Positions 12,911 to 24,359 of a stretch of 64,000 bases of DNA are shown one piece after another. The stretch is from Theobroma cacao (taxonomy: Eukaryota; Streptophyta; Magnoliopsida; Malvales; Malvaceae), in NCBI RefSeq assembly GCF_000208745.1, contig NC_030855.1:4356009-4420008 (forward strand). The letters are read 5' to 3'. Every line of letters starts with the position of its first letter. Positions within the stretch are counted from its first letter, which is position 1. A program made the translations under genes and the position numbers. The notes beneath the pieces are model-generated. The model ran no database searches. It was given only the letters and a program-made list of their open reading frames with translations, and had not been told where the DNA came from.

Positions 12911-13300
12911 TTACACAAGAAGATAATACTCGGCGTTGCCCTGCAAATACAATCTCTGCTCCCTCCGAATTTTAAAGTACAATTTCTTTTCGAAAACAAT
13001 GCACATTCGCTCGATGTACAGTAGCCAGTCCATACCCAGTATCAAATCGAAATCTTGGATCTCTAGAGGAATCACATCACCCCAAAATTCTTCCTCACCA
13101 ACCCTTACCCCACAATCTCTATAACAACTGTTTCTAACTAGTTTTTCTCCTAAAGGGGTGTGAACTACAATTTCTTCCTCTAATGGTGACAGGTTTTCAT
13201 TAGCAATTGATGCAAATGCCATACTCACATATGACCTATCTGAGCCAGAATCTATTAAAACATAAGCATCTTTATCAAATAAAGACATAGTACCTGTCAC
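12911..13300 (-). pseudogene. Aspartic protease of G1
   Basis: The open frame of 129 codons has the catalytic triad in VLIDSGSDRSYVS near its start and ILGMDWLL about 80 residues later, both typical of retropepsin-like proteases of plant Gypsy elements. It follows the gag zinc knuckle in the same frame after a stop at 13310, and is frameshifted relative to the RT that follows. Confidence 0.85.
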
Positions 13301-13309
13301 TGCTCCAAG

Positions 13310-14662
13310 TCAAACCCGTGCCTCATCTTTTGTCACAGCGAATACTCTTGTTGAAGTACGAGTTTGTGGTCTCGAAGGTGGATATGCCGGGGTGTTACTC
13401 TCTATACCAGACTGTATAGCTACTCCCTGCCTCGGTGATAACTCAGAAGGATCTCTCCTCTGTATATTCGTACGAGCTAGTGGAAATGGAGCAGCTGCTA
13501 TACCTCGTCTCAATTGTGGATAGTCACTCCTAATGTGACCTGTTTGTCCACATTGAAAACATCTTGTTGGCCCTCTACACAGCTCGAAATGACTTTTTTC
13601 GTAATTTTTGAATCTATCAAGACCTTTGGAACTCTTCCCAGAACCAGTCATAGTAAATCTGCTAAACCTCGAAGGTCTCTACTGTGATTGTGGAAATGGA
13701 GGTCGAGGAGATGTCATTGAAACAGAAGTAGTGCTCCCTAAAGCAGATGAGTCTTTGCCCCTTTTTGGTCACTAATTGGAAGATATACTCGAATTTTTCC
13801 TCTTTGCAAAATTGATCTGAATCCTTCTATTTTCATTTACAAGCTTCTCGACCCTTAAAGCCATCTATACCACTACCTTATGTGGCTCCCTACCAATCAC
13901 TGTCATCCGCTCTCTAATCTCATTACGGAGCCCTTCCTCGAAATAACTGGCCTGATCCTGCTCAAATTGCACCAAATCCGTCACATATAACATCAGCTCG
14001 TTAAAACGAGCTTCATACTCCTCTACAGTTAAATTCTCTTGTCTCAAACACAAAAATTCTCTCTTTTTTTCTTTCTGATGGAAATAAGTGAAATACTGAC
14101 CATCAAATTCTCTTAGAAAGTCTGACCAGGTCAGAGGAGTAGTGGAATGGGATTTTATTGAATTCCACCATGTATGGGCCCTCTTATTTAATAATCTCGT
14201 AGCCACCATCAACTTCATGTCATCATCCAACCTCATATCTGAGAATGTCTCCGAAACCTGATTAATCCAATCTTTAGCTACGGTTGTGTCCAACTCACCC
14301 GTAAAAGAAACACAACCCAATTGTCTAGCCTCCTTCAGCTTCTTAGAAATAGATACATCATGTACTGGTGAAACTGAAGGAGTAGCTTGAGGCACTATAG
14401 ATGGAGCCTAACCAGTCTGAGCTTGACTAGCCATTGCGGTAAAAAAAGCTGCCAACGTCTGTGCTATCTCAGGAGGCATGACAGGAATGCCCGTAGGTGG
14501 CGGAGGATGTGGAGGAGTCTTGGCCTGCTCAGCAGCAGGCGTTGCCCGAATGGTAAACACAGTCAATTTTTCCTCTACTGCATCTAGCTGACGACGTTGG
14601 GAACGACCTCTTCCCCTCTCAATCGATCTAGTGAGAGGTGAGTGTTCGCGTCGAGGAGGCAT
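13310..14662 (-). pseudogene. Gag of G1 with degenerate zinc knuckle
   Basis: The likely start is ATG at 14662 (MPPRREHSP). The retrotransposon gag core lies at 14395-13865 (WINQVSETFSDM, ATRLLNKRAHTWW, FLREFDGQYF, EEYEARFNEL). The knuckle near 13560-13510 reads CFQCGQTGHIRSDY: a CX2CX4HX4 pattern whose last ligand is Tyr instead of Cys. Stops at 14408-14410 and 13865, and more between 13864 and 13652, interrupt an otherwise single frame, since all pieces keep one phase. Confidence 0.85.
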
Positions 14663-14823
14663 GACGATCGATACAAGAGAACAAGGCAAATTTAATCAAC
14701 CTTAGACTCTATATGCAGAGGCATGCATTCTATTCAACCTAACCTAACTTAACTTAACTTAATTTAACTTAACTAGAGGCCACACTGACACTATAAATTT
14801 TTAAAACAACTTTAAAACCAAAA

Positions 14824-14835
14824 GGTCTTATACCT
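14824..14835 (-). other. Degenerate primer-binding site of G1
   Basis: On the minus strand, seven bases after the 5' LTR, AGGTATAAGACC matches 9 of 12 positions of the initiator-Met PBS TGGTATCAGAGC. The position is right; the match is weak enough that another tRNA is possible. Confidence 0.5.
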
Positions 14836-14842
14836 ATTGAAT

Positions 14843-17782
14843 TGTCATGACCTGGTACTCCCCTCGAGCTCGTGACAACCGTCGCGGTGTCTCGATAGGC
14901 ACTTATTACCCGAAATGCCAACCGAAACCTCGCAAGGCTTTAATATCAGTTTATCATTTACCCTGTGAGTAACCGTTGCCAAATATCATGTTCTACGAGG
15001 TTTTAAACTATTTCCAACTTAAAACAATAATAAAAAAAATAATTTTCGTCTCACAGGGGTATTTCGATCATTTTTTCCCCAAAATTTCGATACCAGCTAA
15101 TAATGTAGTATATAAGTGCATAACACATATTTCAAAATCAAAAATAAATTTAGATGTCTAAAACATTTGTTTAAAGTGAAATTATGACTGTTAGAATAAA
15201 ATAAAAATATTAAACAAAATATTCTATTTTTTTATAAAATAATATTTTTAGAACACTGCGTAAATAATTTTTACAGCGTAAAAGCAAAATAAATTCCTAC
15301 ATACAGTAGTACAGATAACTAGAGTATGAAATTTAATTTACAGTGACATATGGACCCCCAAATGACAAAAATGAACGAAGGTTGTAAACCTACAGTTTTT
15401 GAAGAAGTAAAGCCAACTGTAGCCTTCAACGATATCAGTTATCTACAGCTTATACTGAGCTTGACATGGGTGGAAAAGAGGGTGGTGAGATTATAAAATT
15501 CTAATGAGTAAACAGGTATCATCATAAACATCTAGAGTTGAGTACATGAAGACGATAAAATAAATCATCGTAAACTGGGTCACAGCATTAGAACATATTT
15601 CATTCAAAATACGTAACGAGGCTTATGAATTTCATAAACACTAAGCTTGTGCCATAAATCCATCCTTGGGGACACCTTGGCCGAGGCATCCTACCGATAC
15701 CGCCAAGGTTGTTAAAAATTCACATTTCACATAAAACACATTTTTCGTTGGACATCATGGTCGTTCCTTGGCGTTGGCTGAGTTCACCATCACGTGGTGG
15801 TTCGGCGTGAAGTGGACTCAAATATCACCTTAGGAGCTACCCTATGAGCCTCTACAACCGATGTGAGCACATATAAACGGGGTTACCGTGCCCCTCTCAT
15901 AGGCTGGTCTACGGAACCTGCCTACTGCAGTAAGCTAATAATTATCCCACCAATCAATAAAATTCAATAACATGATATGGCAATTATTGTAATTCACAGC
16001 CTTTCAAGGCAAACAAACAATCCGTATTTCAATACAATTGCCAACCAGCCAATCATGCCTAATTTATCATAAGCCAATCAATTTAAACAATCAAATTGCA
16101 ACAAATAGTAGTCTCCGTGTACTCCATTTTTCAAAATCATTATTAATTTCAAAACAATTTATAAATTAATTTTATTGAAACACATTTATTCATAAAACAT
16201 GAAAATTTACCCTTTTAAATCCATTTTTCCATAGAATTCATGAAATCATCTAAAAGCTACCCTAGATAATTAAAATGACAGTAAGTTTACTCACAGTACT
16301 AGGAGTTCGATATACTCCTATTCTCAATCTTCGGGCACTATCTCTTTACCCTTGTTAGAGAGCTCACCACCTATACATCAAACGTGACACGAATTTCAAT
16401 AAATTATGTCAATTTATCATAAACTATTTCAGGCTCTATAAATCTATATGAATGCACGAAATGTGATGCAAAATGTCCGAATAATTGTTTAAATATGGTT
16501 TTCGACCTAATTCGCATTATTCTCGATGTAATTGGCTAAAACCTCCAATTTAACTCCAAATCGATTTCTTTCACTTTCTACACTCCAATTACACTTAAAA
16601 TACCTCAATGACTGTGAATATGATTCAATTTATCAGTTCGAAATATAAATCGCACATGTCTATACATTATGTAAAAATTCATATTTTCATGCCAAAATTT
16701 CTCATTAAATTTCTAGCCTCACCAATCATTAAATACCACCAAAATTTCAACCTCAATATCATCAATTTCAACCTCAATATCCTTCCTAGAAAATTCGGCC
16801 TCTTGTGGGTTTGTGAAGAACAAAGTGATTCCTTGCTAGATGTTCATACTTTCCATTACCAAACAACTAAAAACACTTAATTAGCTTGAAATCTAGCAAA
16901 ATCAATGCTTAAAACCTCTCCTCTCAAATTCGGCCAGCATGGGTTCATCATGCAAACTTGAGTTCTAAGCATCGAAAATGAAAAAGAAAGCATGGGTAGT
17001 GTAAATCACAAGATAAAATCACAAAATTTTACTTTTATTAGCTTAATCCCTTGAAATCTCACACTTTTTCTTCAATTTTCTTACCTAGGGTTTGTGTTCT
17101 TTCCTTTCCTCTTCACTTCATGCTTTGGCCGGCCATATGGGTGAGACTAAGAGAGTTTTAAATAGATTTTATAAGGAAATTCTAGAATAATCCAAGCTTG
17201 ACATATGGCATGTTTCCATTTGTCCATTTTTAAAACTTTAAAAATTTTAAACTTTTTATCTCCATCACATATATTTTCTCACTTATCCATAACATAAAAA
17301 GTCAATGGATGAATTCTATGAGCATGACAAGTGTTGGTGGTGTAAAATTACAATTTTGCCACTGGGTGACAAAATTACCATTTTACCCCTATGCTCCGAA
17401 AAATATCGAGATTATAATTTTTCACTTCTCAACCTCAAATCATACTCCAATAAGTCAAATGTTATCAAAATCTTTCAAAAAAATTCCCATTTTGTCCTCG
17501 AGTGGCAAAATTACCATTTTACCCCTAGATAGTGAAATTTTCAATTTGACTCCAAATTGATCTTCGAACCCCAAATCACCATTTTAAATCATTCCTGGAC
17601 TGTAAAATTTTCAATCTCACCCTAAAATCTCTATTCGATCTAGTTCGAGGCTTAAATCAATTTTGTTGTACCTCTAGGTACAATACCGACTTTTGTAATT
17701 TTTTTGGGACTCTCCCAGCATGCAAACATGCTATCCATCACATGTATGTCATGACAAGTATTTTATAAGGTCGGGCTTCACA
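14843..17782 (-). repeat. 5' LTR of Gypsy G1
   Basis: It pairs with 6834-9769 over its whole length. Its plus-strand right end, GGGCTTCACA, is followed by the target duplication ATTTA. Frames at 14976, 16608, 17305 and 17309 are inside this LTR and are not genes. The LTR carries several short AAAATTACCATTTTACCCC-like repeats near 17340-17525. Confidence 0.92.
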
Positions 17783-17787
17783 ATTTA
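17783..17787. repeat. Target-site duplication ATTTA of Gypsy G1 (right copy)
   Basis: This matches 6829-6833 exactly and marks where Copia A resumes. Confidence 0.9.
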
Positions 17788-18557
17788 TCTATGTTGCATG
17801 GCATTTATCTCTCTAAAGACATGTGTTTGAAGAATCAAGTAGAGAGAAATCACATGGATAAGATCCCATATGCTTCAACAACAAGATCTCTCATCCATGC
17901 AATGCTATGCACTAAACCAAATGTATCTTATGTTCTGTGTGTCACAAGTAGATACCGGGCTAATCCTGGTGAGCATCACTAGATAGTTGTGAAAAACATC
18001 TTAAAGTACTTACAAAGAACTAAAGATGTGTTTCTGGTCTATGGATGAGGCAAACTCCAAGTTATGGGTTATGTGAATGCAAGCTTTCAAACTAACAAGG
18101 ATGATAATAAGTCACAAAGTGGATATATATTCACACTCAATGTAGGTGCAGTCAGTTGGAACAGTTCCAAACAAGAGACAATTATAGATTCTACAACTGA
18201 GACAGAATACATCTATACATCTAAGGCGGCAAAAGAGGCTATTTAGATTAAAAAGTTCATAATTGAATTGGATGTGGTTCCTAGCATTATTGATCCAATA
18301 CCATCATATTGTGATAACGGAGCCATTGTGTAAGCAAAGGAACCAAGGCCTCATTAGAAATCAAAACATGTATTGCGATGCTACCATGTAATTAAGGAGA
18401 TCATTGAGAGAAGAGACATTAGCATAAAGTGTATACCCACTAAGGAAAATGTTGTCGATCCTTTCACTAAAGAACTATCCCAACAGAAACATAGTAGTCA
18501 TGTTGAGAACATTGGTATTAGATAAAAAGGCACTTGGTTTTAGTGTTAGTGGAAAAC
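17788..18557 (+). pseudogene. RNase H relic of Copia A, downstream of the G1 insertion
   Basis: Translation resumes with LHGIYLSKDMCLKNQ, then IPYASTTRSLIHAMLCTKPNVSYVL, the segment joining RT and RNase H in Copia elements. Next come GYVNASFQTNKDD, GYIFTLNVGAVSWNSSKQ and TTETEYIY, the RNase H core. Stops near 17980, 18046 and 18244 break it. The end (NVVDPFTKELSQQ) lies near 18450, followed by a short tail to the 3' LTR start TGTTGGTATGAG at 18558. Confidence 0.85.
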
Positions 18558-19234
18558 TGTTGGTATGAGCCCTATAAGCCAATTTGTGGTTGTATGCGAA
18601 TCACAATTTGAGATATTTATGTATGACATTTAGTTATTTATAACAACATTAAGGTAGTTTTTTATCCATAAGTTTGTAATTTAATTACTATTTATACTTA
18701 TGTAAATAAAGCCCAAGGAACTATCTATGCCTTGCAAAAGAATTGTATTGTGATACAATTATGAGATTTCTATGCATCAAAGCATTGCTCCTAAAAGTTC
18801 CTGATCATTTTATTATTGAGATGAAGCATCAATAATGCTCAAAGATCGGCACGTGCGATGTTTTTTACTTGTGAAGTAAGCAACCGCTCCCCTAAATTGA
18901 AGTATAGAGATACTTAGAAATAGCATGTGGGTTTTACCATGGGAGAGAAAATTCACTAAACATGACTCGACATGAGAAATGCATTTGTTATCTCATTGTA
19001 GTGTCTATGCAAAACTTCTCATGTGTCAGTCATGTAACTACTCTTTAGACTTGAGACACCAGGTTGTTTTATATACAGAGTACTATGCTTTGATTTCATC
19101 CTTATGGGTACTACCAAGGATGCCAAATCAGGATGCTTTTGAGTATAGTATGTAGAATATGAAGGCAAATGAGTCGTCAAGATAAAAATCATCACCCTAA
19201 GTGATTCAAGGGAAAATATCTCATTAGTTCTTAA
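18558..19234 (+). repeat. 3' LTR of Copia A, left part
   Basis: It begins TGTTGGTATGAG after the RNase H relic. From about 18745 it matches 313 onward in the 5' LTR, and it is interrupted at 19234 by element B. The last five bases, CTTAA, are the mutated left copy of B's target duplication. Confidence 0.82.
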
Positions 19235-20597
19235 TGTTGGTCCCGTTGGTGTACTAAAGAGGGGTGAATAGCACTAAAAATTTTAAAGTTAGCCCTTTTG
19301 AGCTTGTAGAGCTCGTAATCAACTAAAGGAAGTAAGGTTTAAAACTTGTTATAGTTAAAAGACACCAAGTAGTGAAGGGCAAAAAAAGGTGAACAATTCA
19401 TAAGTATCTATAGTGGTTCGGTCCCCTTGACTTACATCCATTATCTTGATATCCCAATCAAAGGAGTTTAACCCAACTTCACCATACTAGTGGAATTAAA
19501 AACTTCCACCAAGCTTTTACAAGGTGAGCTTCTAATCCCTTACAATAAACCTTAGAATGTCTCCAACACTCTAATTTACCAAGAAAAGAGAAAAAAAAAA
19601 AGAAGTACAAATGATAACTTTTGCTAATCTAAAAGGAATACAATCAAACTCAAACACTTTTACAAGAATAGGAATGAAGAACAAGTGTGTAGGAGAAGGT
19701 TCTTTGGCTTTTTGCTTAAAATAGGCTATTGGTGCTTCTCTCTTGCTTCTTTGATTGTTGGAGCTTCATTTTATATTTGAGGAGTCAGATTTTGCTTTTA
19801 GAGATAGTTTCTATCCTTTGGGAACAACTATGATGCCATTCTAGCTATTATTTTGTCCTCTAGCATTTAAATTCAAGTAAGCAAATAAAGTTCCGTTAAC
19901 TAGTTAAAGGTAGGCTCTAACCTATTAAGCCTTCTTTAGCTTGACCTATGTGGCAGCTCTATTCACTATGTTAACGAGTTAGAGAAAATTCTAACCAATT
20001 AACAACTTTCTGTTTACAATTTTCTTTAACTAGCAATCTTCCTTTAATTGATTAATCTTCCCTTTAACTAATTGAAGCTTCACTTCCTTCAACTTTAACA
20101 GATTAAAATCAACTTTAATTAATTAAACATCTTTTGAATTTGAATTTCTCCATTTTAGCTCCCTTCAATGGTCAACCTTATTTCAAATTTAGATTTTGGT
20201 GCTTCAAGGTACTAAGGCCTTGTGTTCTAACCAATTAACTTAATTCTTTAACTGATTAACGCGTCTTTGTTTTCAGCTTTCAACACTTTTTAATTAGTTA
20301 AACCTGGTGTAAACTAATGAGCACTTTTCTATCTTGCTTTTATCTACTACCCAATTATGCCTTAACTAGTTAAGGCTCCATGTTAATCAGTTAATAGTTT
20401 TCTATACTCACTAATCATTTTCTTCTTTCTTTCTTTAACTGATTAACCCATGCTCAAATTTGGCAAGCGCCTTGACTTGCCTTTAATTAACAAATTTGTT
20501 AGAGGAATTAAACTACATCCTGCACACTTAGTTAGTGAAGTTAGACAATAATGAATAAGGAATGTTTTGTTATCACCAAAAACATATGGAAACAACA
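19235..20597 (-). repeat. 3' LTR of element B
   Basis: It aligns end to end with 31133-32489. It starts TGTTGGTCCC and ends AACAACA on the plus strand. It contains many short near-palindromic motifs of the form TTAACYRRTTAA, for example around 19895-20460. Confidence 0.88.
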
Positions 20598-20614
20598 TTC
20601 TTCCCTTTTTTTAA
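20598..20614 (-). other. Polypurine tract of element B
   Basis: On the minus strand the bases directly before the LTR read AAAAAAAGGGAAGAA, followed by TGTTG. A second tract, GGCAAAAAGGGGGAG, lies further upstream at about 21000-21018 on the same strand; multiple polypurine tracts are reported for Sireviruses. Confidence 0.75.
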
Positions 20615-21107
20615 TGATGACAAAACACTCCTAGCTTAAGAGTACAATGTCTTTAAAATAATAAACTTTGTGTAGATTTAGGGATCATTCCCCCTTAATA
20701 TGTGCATTAAGAAAAAATAAGATATATATAAAAAATATTCAATATGTCTGTGTATAAATCTTCCATAATTATCAACAGTGTGTTATCATCAACAGCACAC
20801 AATAGTCCAACAGCACATTTCAATCAGTATAATCAGTAAGCATAAGCATGCCACAAATCATGAAAGTTAATATAAACCCAAAAAACATAACATAGTCATC
20901 AGCATAACCTCATAAATTTTAGTCATAAATATAAACCCTTAAAAACATAGCTAATTGTTGAGTTTGTTGTTTGTAACTGATTCCTACTCCTTAATTTTCT
21001 CCCCCTTTTTGCCATCATCCAAAAATGAGGATCCTATTTAAGTTTAATTTCCATCAAAGTTCGAGGAGGGCAAGAACTTATCAGTGCCAAAATGCACTTT
21101 CAAGAGT

Positions 21108-21112
21108 TGAGG
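21108..21112. repeat. Target-site duplication TGAGG of solo LTR G2 (left copy)
   Basis: TGAGG precedes TGTAAAGCCC and recurs exactly at 23742-23746 after GTCGTGACA. Confidence 0.9.
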
Positions 21113-23741
21113 TGTAAAGCCCGACCTTATAAAATATTTGTCATGACATACATGTGATGGATAGCATGTTTACATACTAGAAAAGCCTCGAAAAATCGAC
21201 AAAAGTCGGTACTATACCTAGAGGTACAATAAAGTTGATCTAAGCATCGAACTAGGTCAAATAGAGATTTTAAGGTGAAATTCAAAATTTTACAGTTCAG
21301 GAATGACTTAAAATGGTGATTCGGAGTTCGAGGATCAATTCGGAGTCAAATCGAAATTTTCACTATCTAGGTGCAAAATGGTAATTTTGCCACCTCGGAG
21401 GCAAATCGATAAATTTTCACCCCCGACACTTGTCAAGACTAAGGGATTTTATTCATCATAGAAATGGATAAATATGAGAAAATGTGTGGTGGAGAATTAA
21501 AGAATTAAAAGACAAATATTTAAAGTGTGGACCAATCACAAAGTGCCACGTGTCAAGCTTTATTATCTTATTATTAAGCTATAAAAATCAGCATAGAATC
21601 AGCCCATTCTCACCATAAGGGTCGGCCAAGCAAGAAAACAAGAGAGGAAAGAAAGAAAATAAGGAAAACAAACCCTAGCCAAGAAAAATTCAAGAGAAAG
21701 TGTGAAAATCCAAGGAATTAAGCAAGGTAAAGTGAAAATTCTTTATATTTACTTGAGATTTACAATACCCATGCTTTATTTTCTTATTTCTATGGTTGAG
21801 AAGCATGATTTCATAGTGAATAAGTGGTAGGCCGAATGGGTATGGAGAGAAAAATGATGTTGGAATTGTTTGATTTTAAGTTATGTTAGTGATTAAGGTT
21901 GGTTTAGCATATTTAGAAGCAAAACAATAAGAAACGAATCCATTTTCCCCGTGAATCTTCATTGGCCAAATCTTCCTCGATGTGTGTGGGTGATGGATTG
22001 TTATTATTTCAAGAGGAATGGCTTAGAAAATGATGAATAATGGTGAGAAAATTAAGTAGGAAAAATCACGGTGTTAGTGCACTGTAATGGCCGAATTTTT
22101 TCATGAAGAAATGGGAGGGTTTTGATGCTGAACTTGGTGTTATTTGAGTAATGTTTAGTGAATTGAGGTATTAGAAAAGAAATGGAGTAATTTGGGATTA
22201 AATTGGATGCGTTAGTAATTTAATCGGGTGATAGGTCGAATTAGGTCAACATCATGTTTAAGCGGTTGACTTAGCATTCCATGCATTCATTTAGATTTAG
22301 AGGGCCTGAAATAGTTTATGACAAATTGACACAAATTATTGAATTTTCTGTCATGTGTGATGTATAGGTGGTAAGCTATTTAATAAGGATAAAGAGATTA
22401 CACCAAAGACCGGGACTAAGAGTATTTTTACTCCTGATACTGTGAGTAACCTTACTATCGTCTTAATTATCTAAAGTAGTTTTTATTCGTTTTTGTGATT
22501 TTATGAAAAATGAGTTAAATGGTAAATCCTTATATTTTATAAGTAAAATGTGTTTAAATAAAATGATTTTATAAATTGTTTTGAAATTGAATTATGGTTT
22601 TAAAAATAGAGTAATTGGAGACCACTTGATGTGTTGTAAATTTATGGTTTTAAATTGAATGGCTTATGATAATATATGAGCATGAATAGCTAAATTGATT
22701 TTTGGTTTTAGAATTATTTGTACTATGTATTCAGCCTTGAGAGGCTAGGTTGCGATAAATTACCATGTCATGTAGATAAAGATTTTATAAATCATGTGGT
22801 AGATAAAATAATCCATAATTCCTGCAGAGGAGGTTCTGTGGACCAGCCTAAGAGAGGGGGCACAGAATTAGATATACCTTACCTCGATCGGAGAGCCGTG
22901 TGGAGGGTGTCTTTGGAGGTAAAGATTTGAGTGCACTTCACGTGGACCACCGCGTGAGAGTGAGACTCAGCCAACGCCAAAGCATGGCTAGATTTTCAAA
23001 TGTAAAAAAAATATGTTCATGTGTGTACTACACTGAACAGCCTTGGCGGTCTCGATCAGATGCCTAGGCCAAGGCATCCCCGGGAATGATTTTGTCAAGA
23101 GCCAAAAAATTATTGTGAAATACATAAGCCAAGTTGATTATTTGAGTAAATTGATTATTGATGTTATGAAAAACATACTGGAATGGAATATCTTACTTGT
23201 CTCCATGTACTCGACTTTAGATGGTATAGATGGTATCTGTTTACTCACTGAGATTTTATAATCTCACCACCCTCAATTCCCCACATTTCAAGCTCGGGAT
23301 AGCCGTTAGATAGCCGATTGCATCAAGGACTTCAGTTAGCCTTGCATCGATAAAATTGTAGGTTCACAGACTTGCACCTTATTGGTTAGTTAGGGGCCCA
23401 TGTGTCATTGTAAAAGTAATTTTATACTTCAGTTATCGGCTTTAAAGTACGTATGAAACATGTGTTTTTCACCCACACACCATGTTTTTGGCAGGTTTCA
23501 GTATTTTCGAAGAAAAATGACGAAAATGCCTCTGTGAGCCAGAAAATAATATTATATTGTTTTGATTTGGAAATGACTTATGATTTCTTGAAATGCGAGA
23601 TTCAAAAACTGTCGCTCATCAGGGAGATGCGAAAGCTGATGCTAAGCCTTGCGGGGATCCGATCGGTATTCCGGGTAATGAGTGCCTATCGGGACGTCGC
23701 GGCCGTTGTCATGGGCCCGATGGGAGTTCCGAGTCGTGACA
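21113..23741 (+). mobile_element. Solo LTR (G2) of the G1 Gypsy family
   Basis: The 2629-bp sequence begins TGTAAAGCCCGACC and ends GAGTCGTGACA, the LTR termini of the G1 family, here in plus orientation. It is flanked by a perfect 5-bp duplication (TGAGG) and has no internal retroelement sequence. That is the expected product of recombination between the two LTRs of a complete element. It lies inside element B and so inserted after B. Frames at 22718, 23043 and 23453 are spurious. Confidence 0.92.
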
Positions 23742-23746
23742 TGAGG

Positions 23747-24359
23747 AAAGGAGTTCAAGGAGGAATCAGTGGATATTGAGGATGATGAAGTAGAAGCTGA
23801 TGAGATGGTTAAGGTGGTTTAGGTTTAGAGGGTTGTTTAATAGTTGTCAAAGCTAGTCTTGTGGATTTTTTACTTCTAAGAGTGGTGGTCTTGGTAGCCA
23901 TAGTCTTTCTCCCTTTCCTAAAAGATTTCTTGGAAGTTGACTCAATGACTGCTGCCTTACCCTTACCCTAATCTTGTTGTGTTACAATTTCATCTTTATC
24001 CTTTTATGTTGACTGAGCTTCCTGCACCATTTTCCATTCTCCTTTAGCTTGGGCAATTGCACCTTCTTTGAGGATTTCAGTAATGAAATCTGAACACAAT
24101 ATGCCTTCAGATTCTTCAAGAGAGTTCTCATTTACTCTTACAACTACTGATTCTCCTTCATTCAGATTCTCTTTTTCACCTTCTAATTCTTTCTTTACTT
24201 TTTTTTCCTAATCATTCTTCTTTGTGATTTCTTCACCCTCTTTTCCTTCTTAATTCTAGTAGTTGGTTCTGCTTCAAAACTTACTTCATCATCCTAATCT
24301 TTGTTCTCATTTTTAGCTCTTCTTTAACAGTGTAATCTTCATGGTCAAATGCATGAATA
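23747..24359 (-). other. 3' untranslated or eroded coding DNA of element B
   Basis: This is element B sequence resuming right of the solo LTR. The minus strand is rich in GAA/GAG and AAG codons (GAAGGTGAAAAAGAG-like runs), which would encode a charged segment. Stops interrupt every frame and no domain is recognisable. Confidence 0.4.

Larger units (their letters stand above)
6834..17782 (-). mobile_element. Full-length chromovirus-like Gypsy retrotransposon G1
   Basis: This 10,949-bp element has two LTRs of nearly equal length (6834-9769, 2936 bp; 14843-17782, 2940 bp) and a perfect ATTTA target duplication. On the minus strand the order is LTR, PBS, gag, protease, RT, RNase H region, integrase, chromodomain, PPT, LTR. 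The long LTRs and the chromodomain after integrase point to the Del/Tekay type of chromovirus; this is inference, not a tree. Coding regions are broken by many stops and a few frameshifts, so it is not autonomous. It inserted into the RT of Copia A in the opposite orientation. Confidence 0.92.

Noticed and set aside
16608..17560. Frames of 75-90 codons in the right part of G1
   Set aside because: They lie inside the G1 5' LTR, with decayed equivalents in the other LTR, and come from LTR repeats.
22718..23779. Frames of 70-108 codons in the 21-24 kb region
   Set aside because: They lie within or across the end of the solo LTR; no coding similarity.
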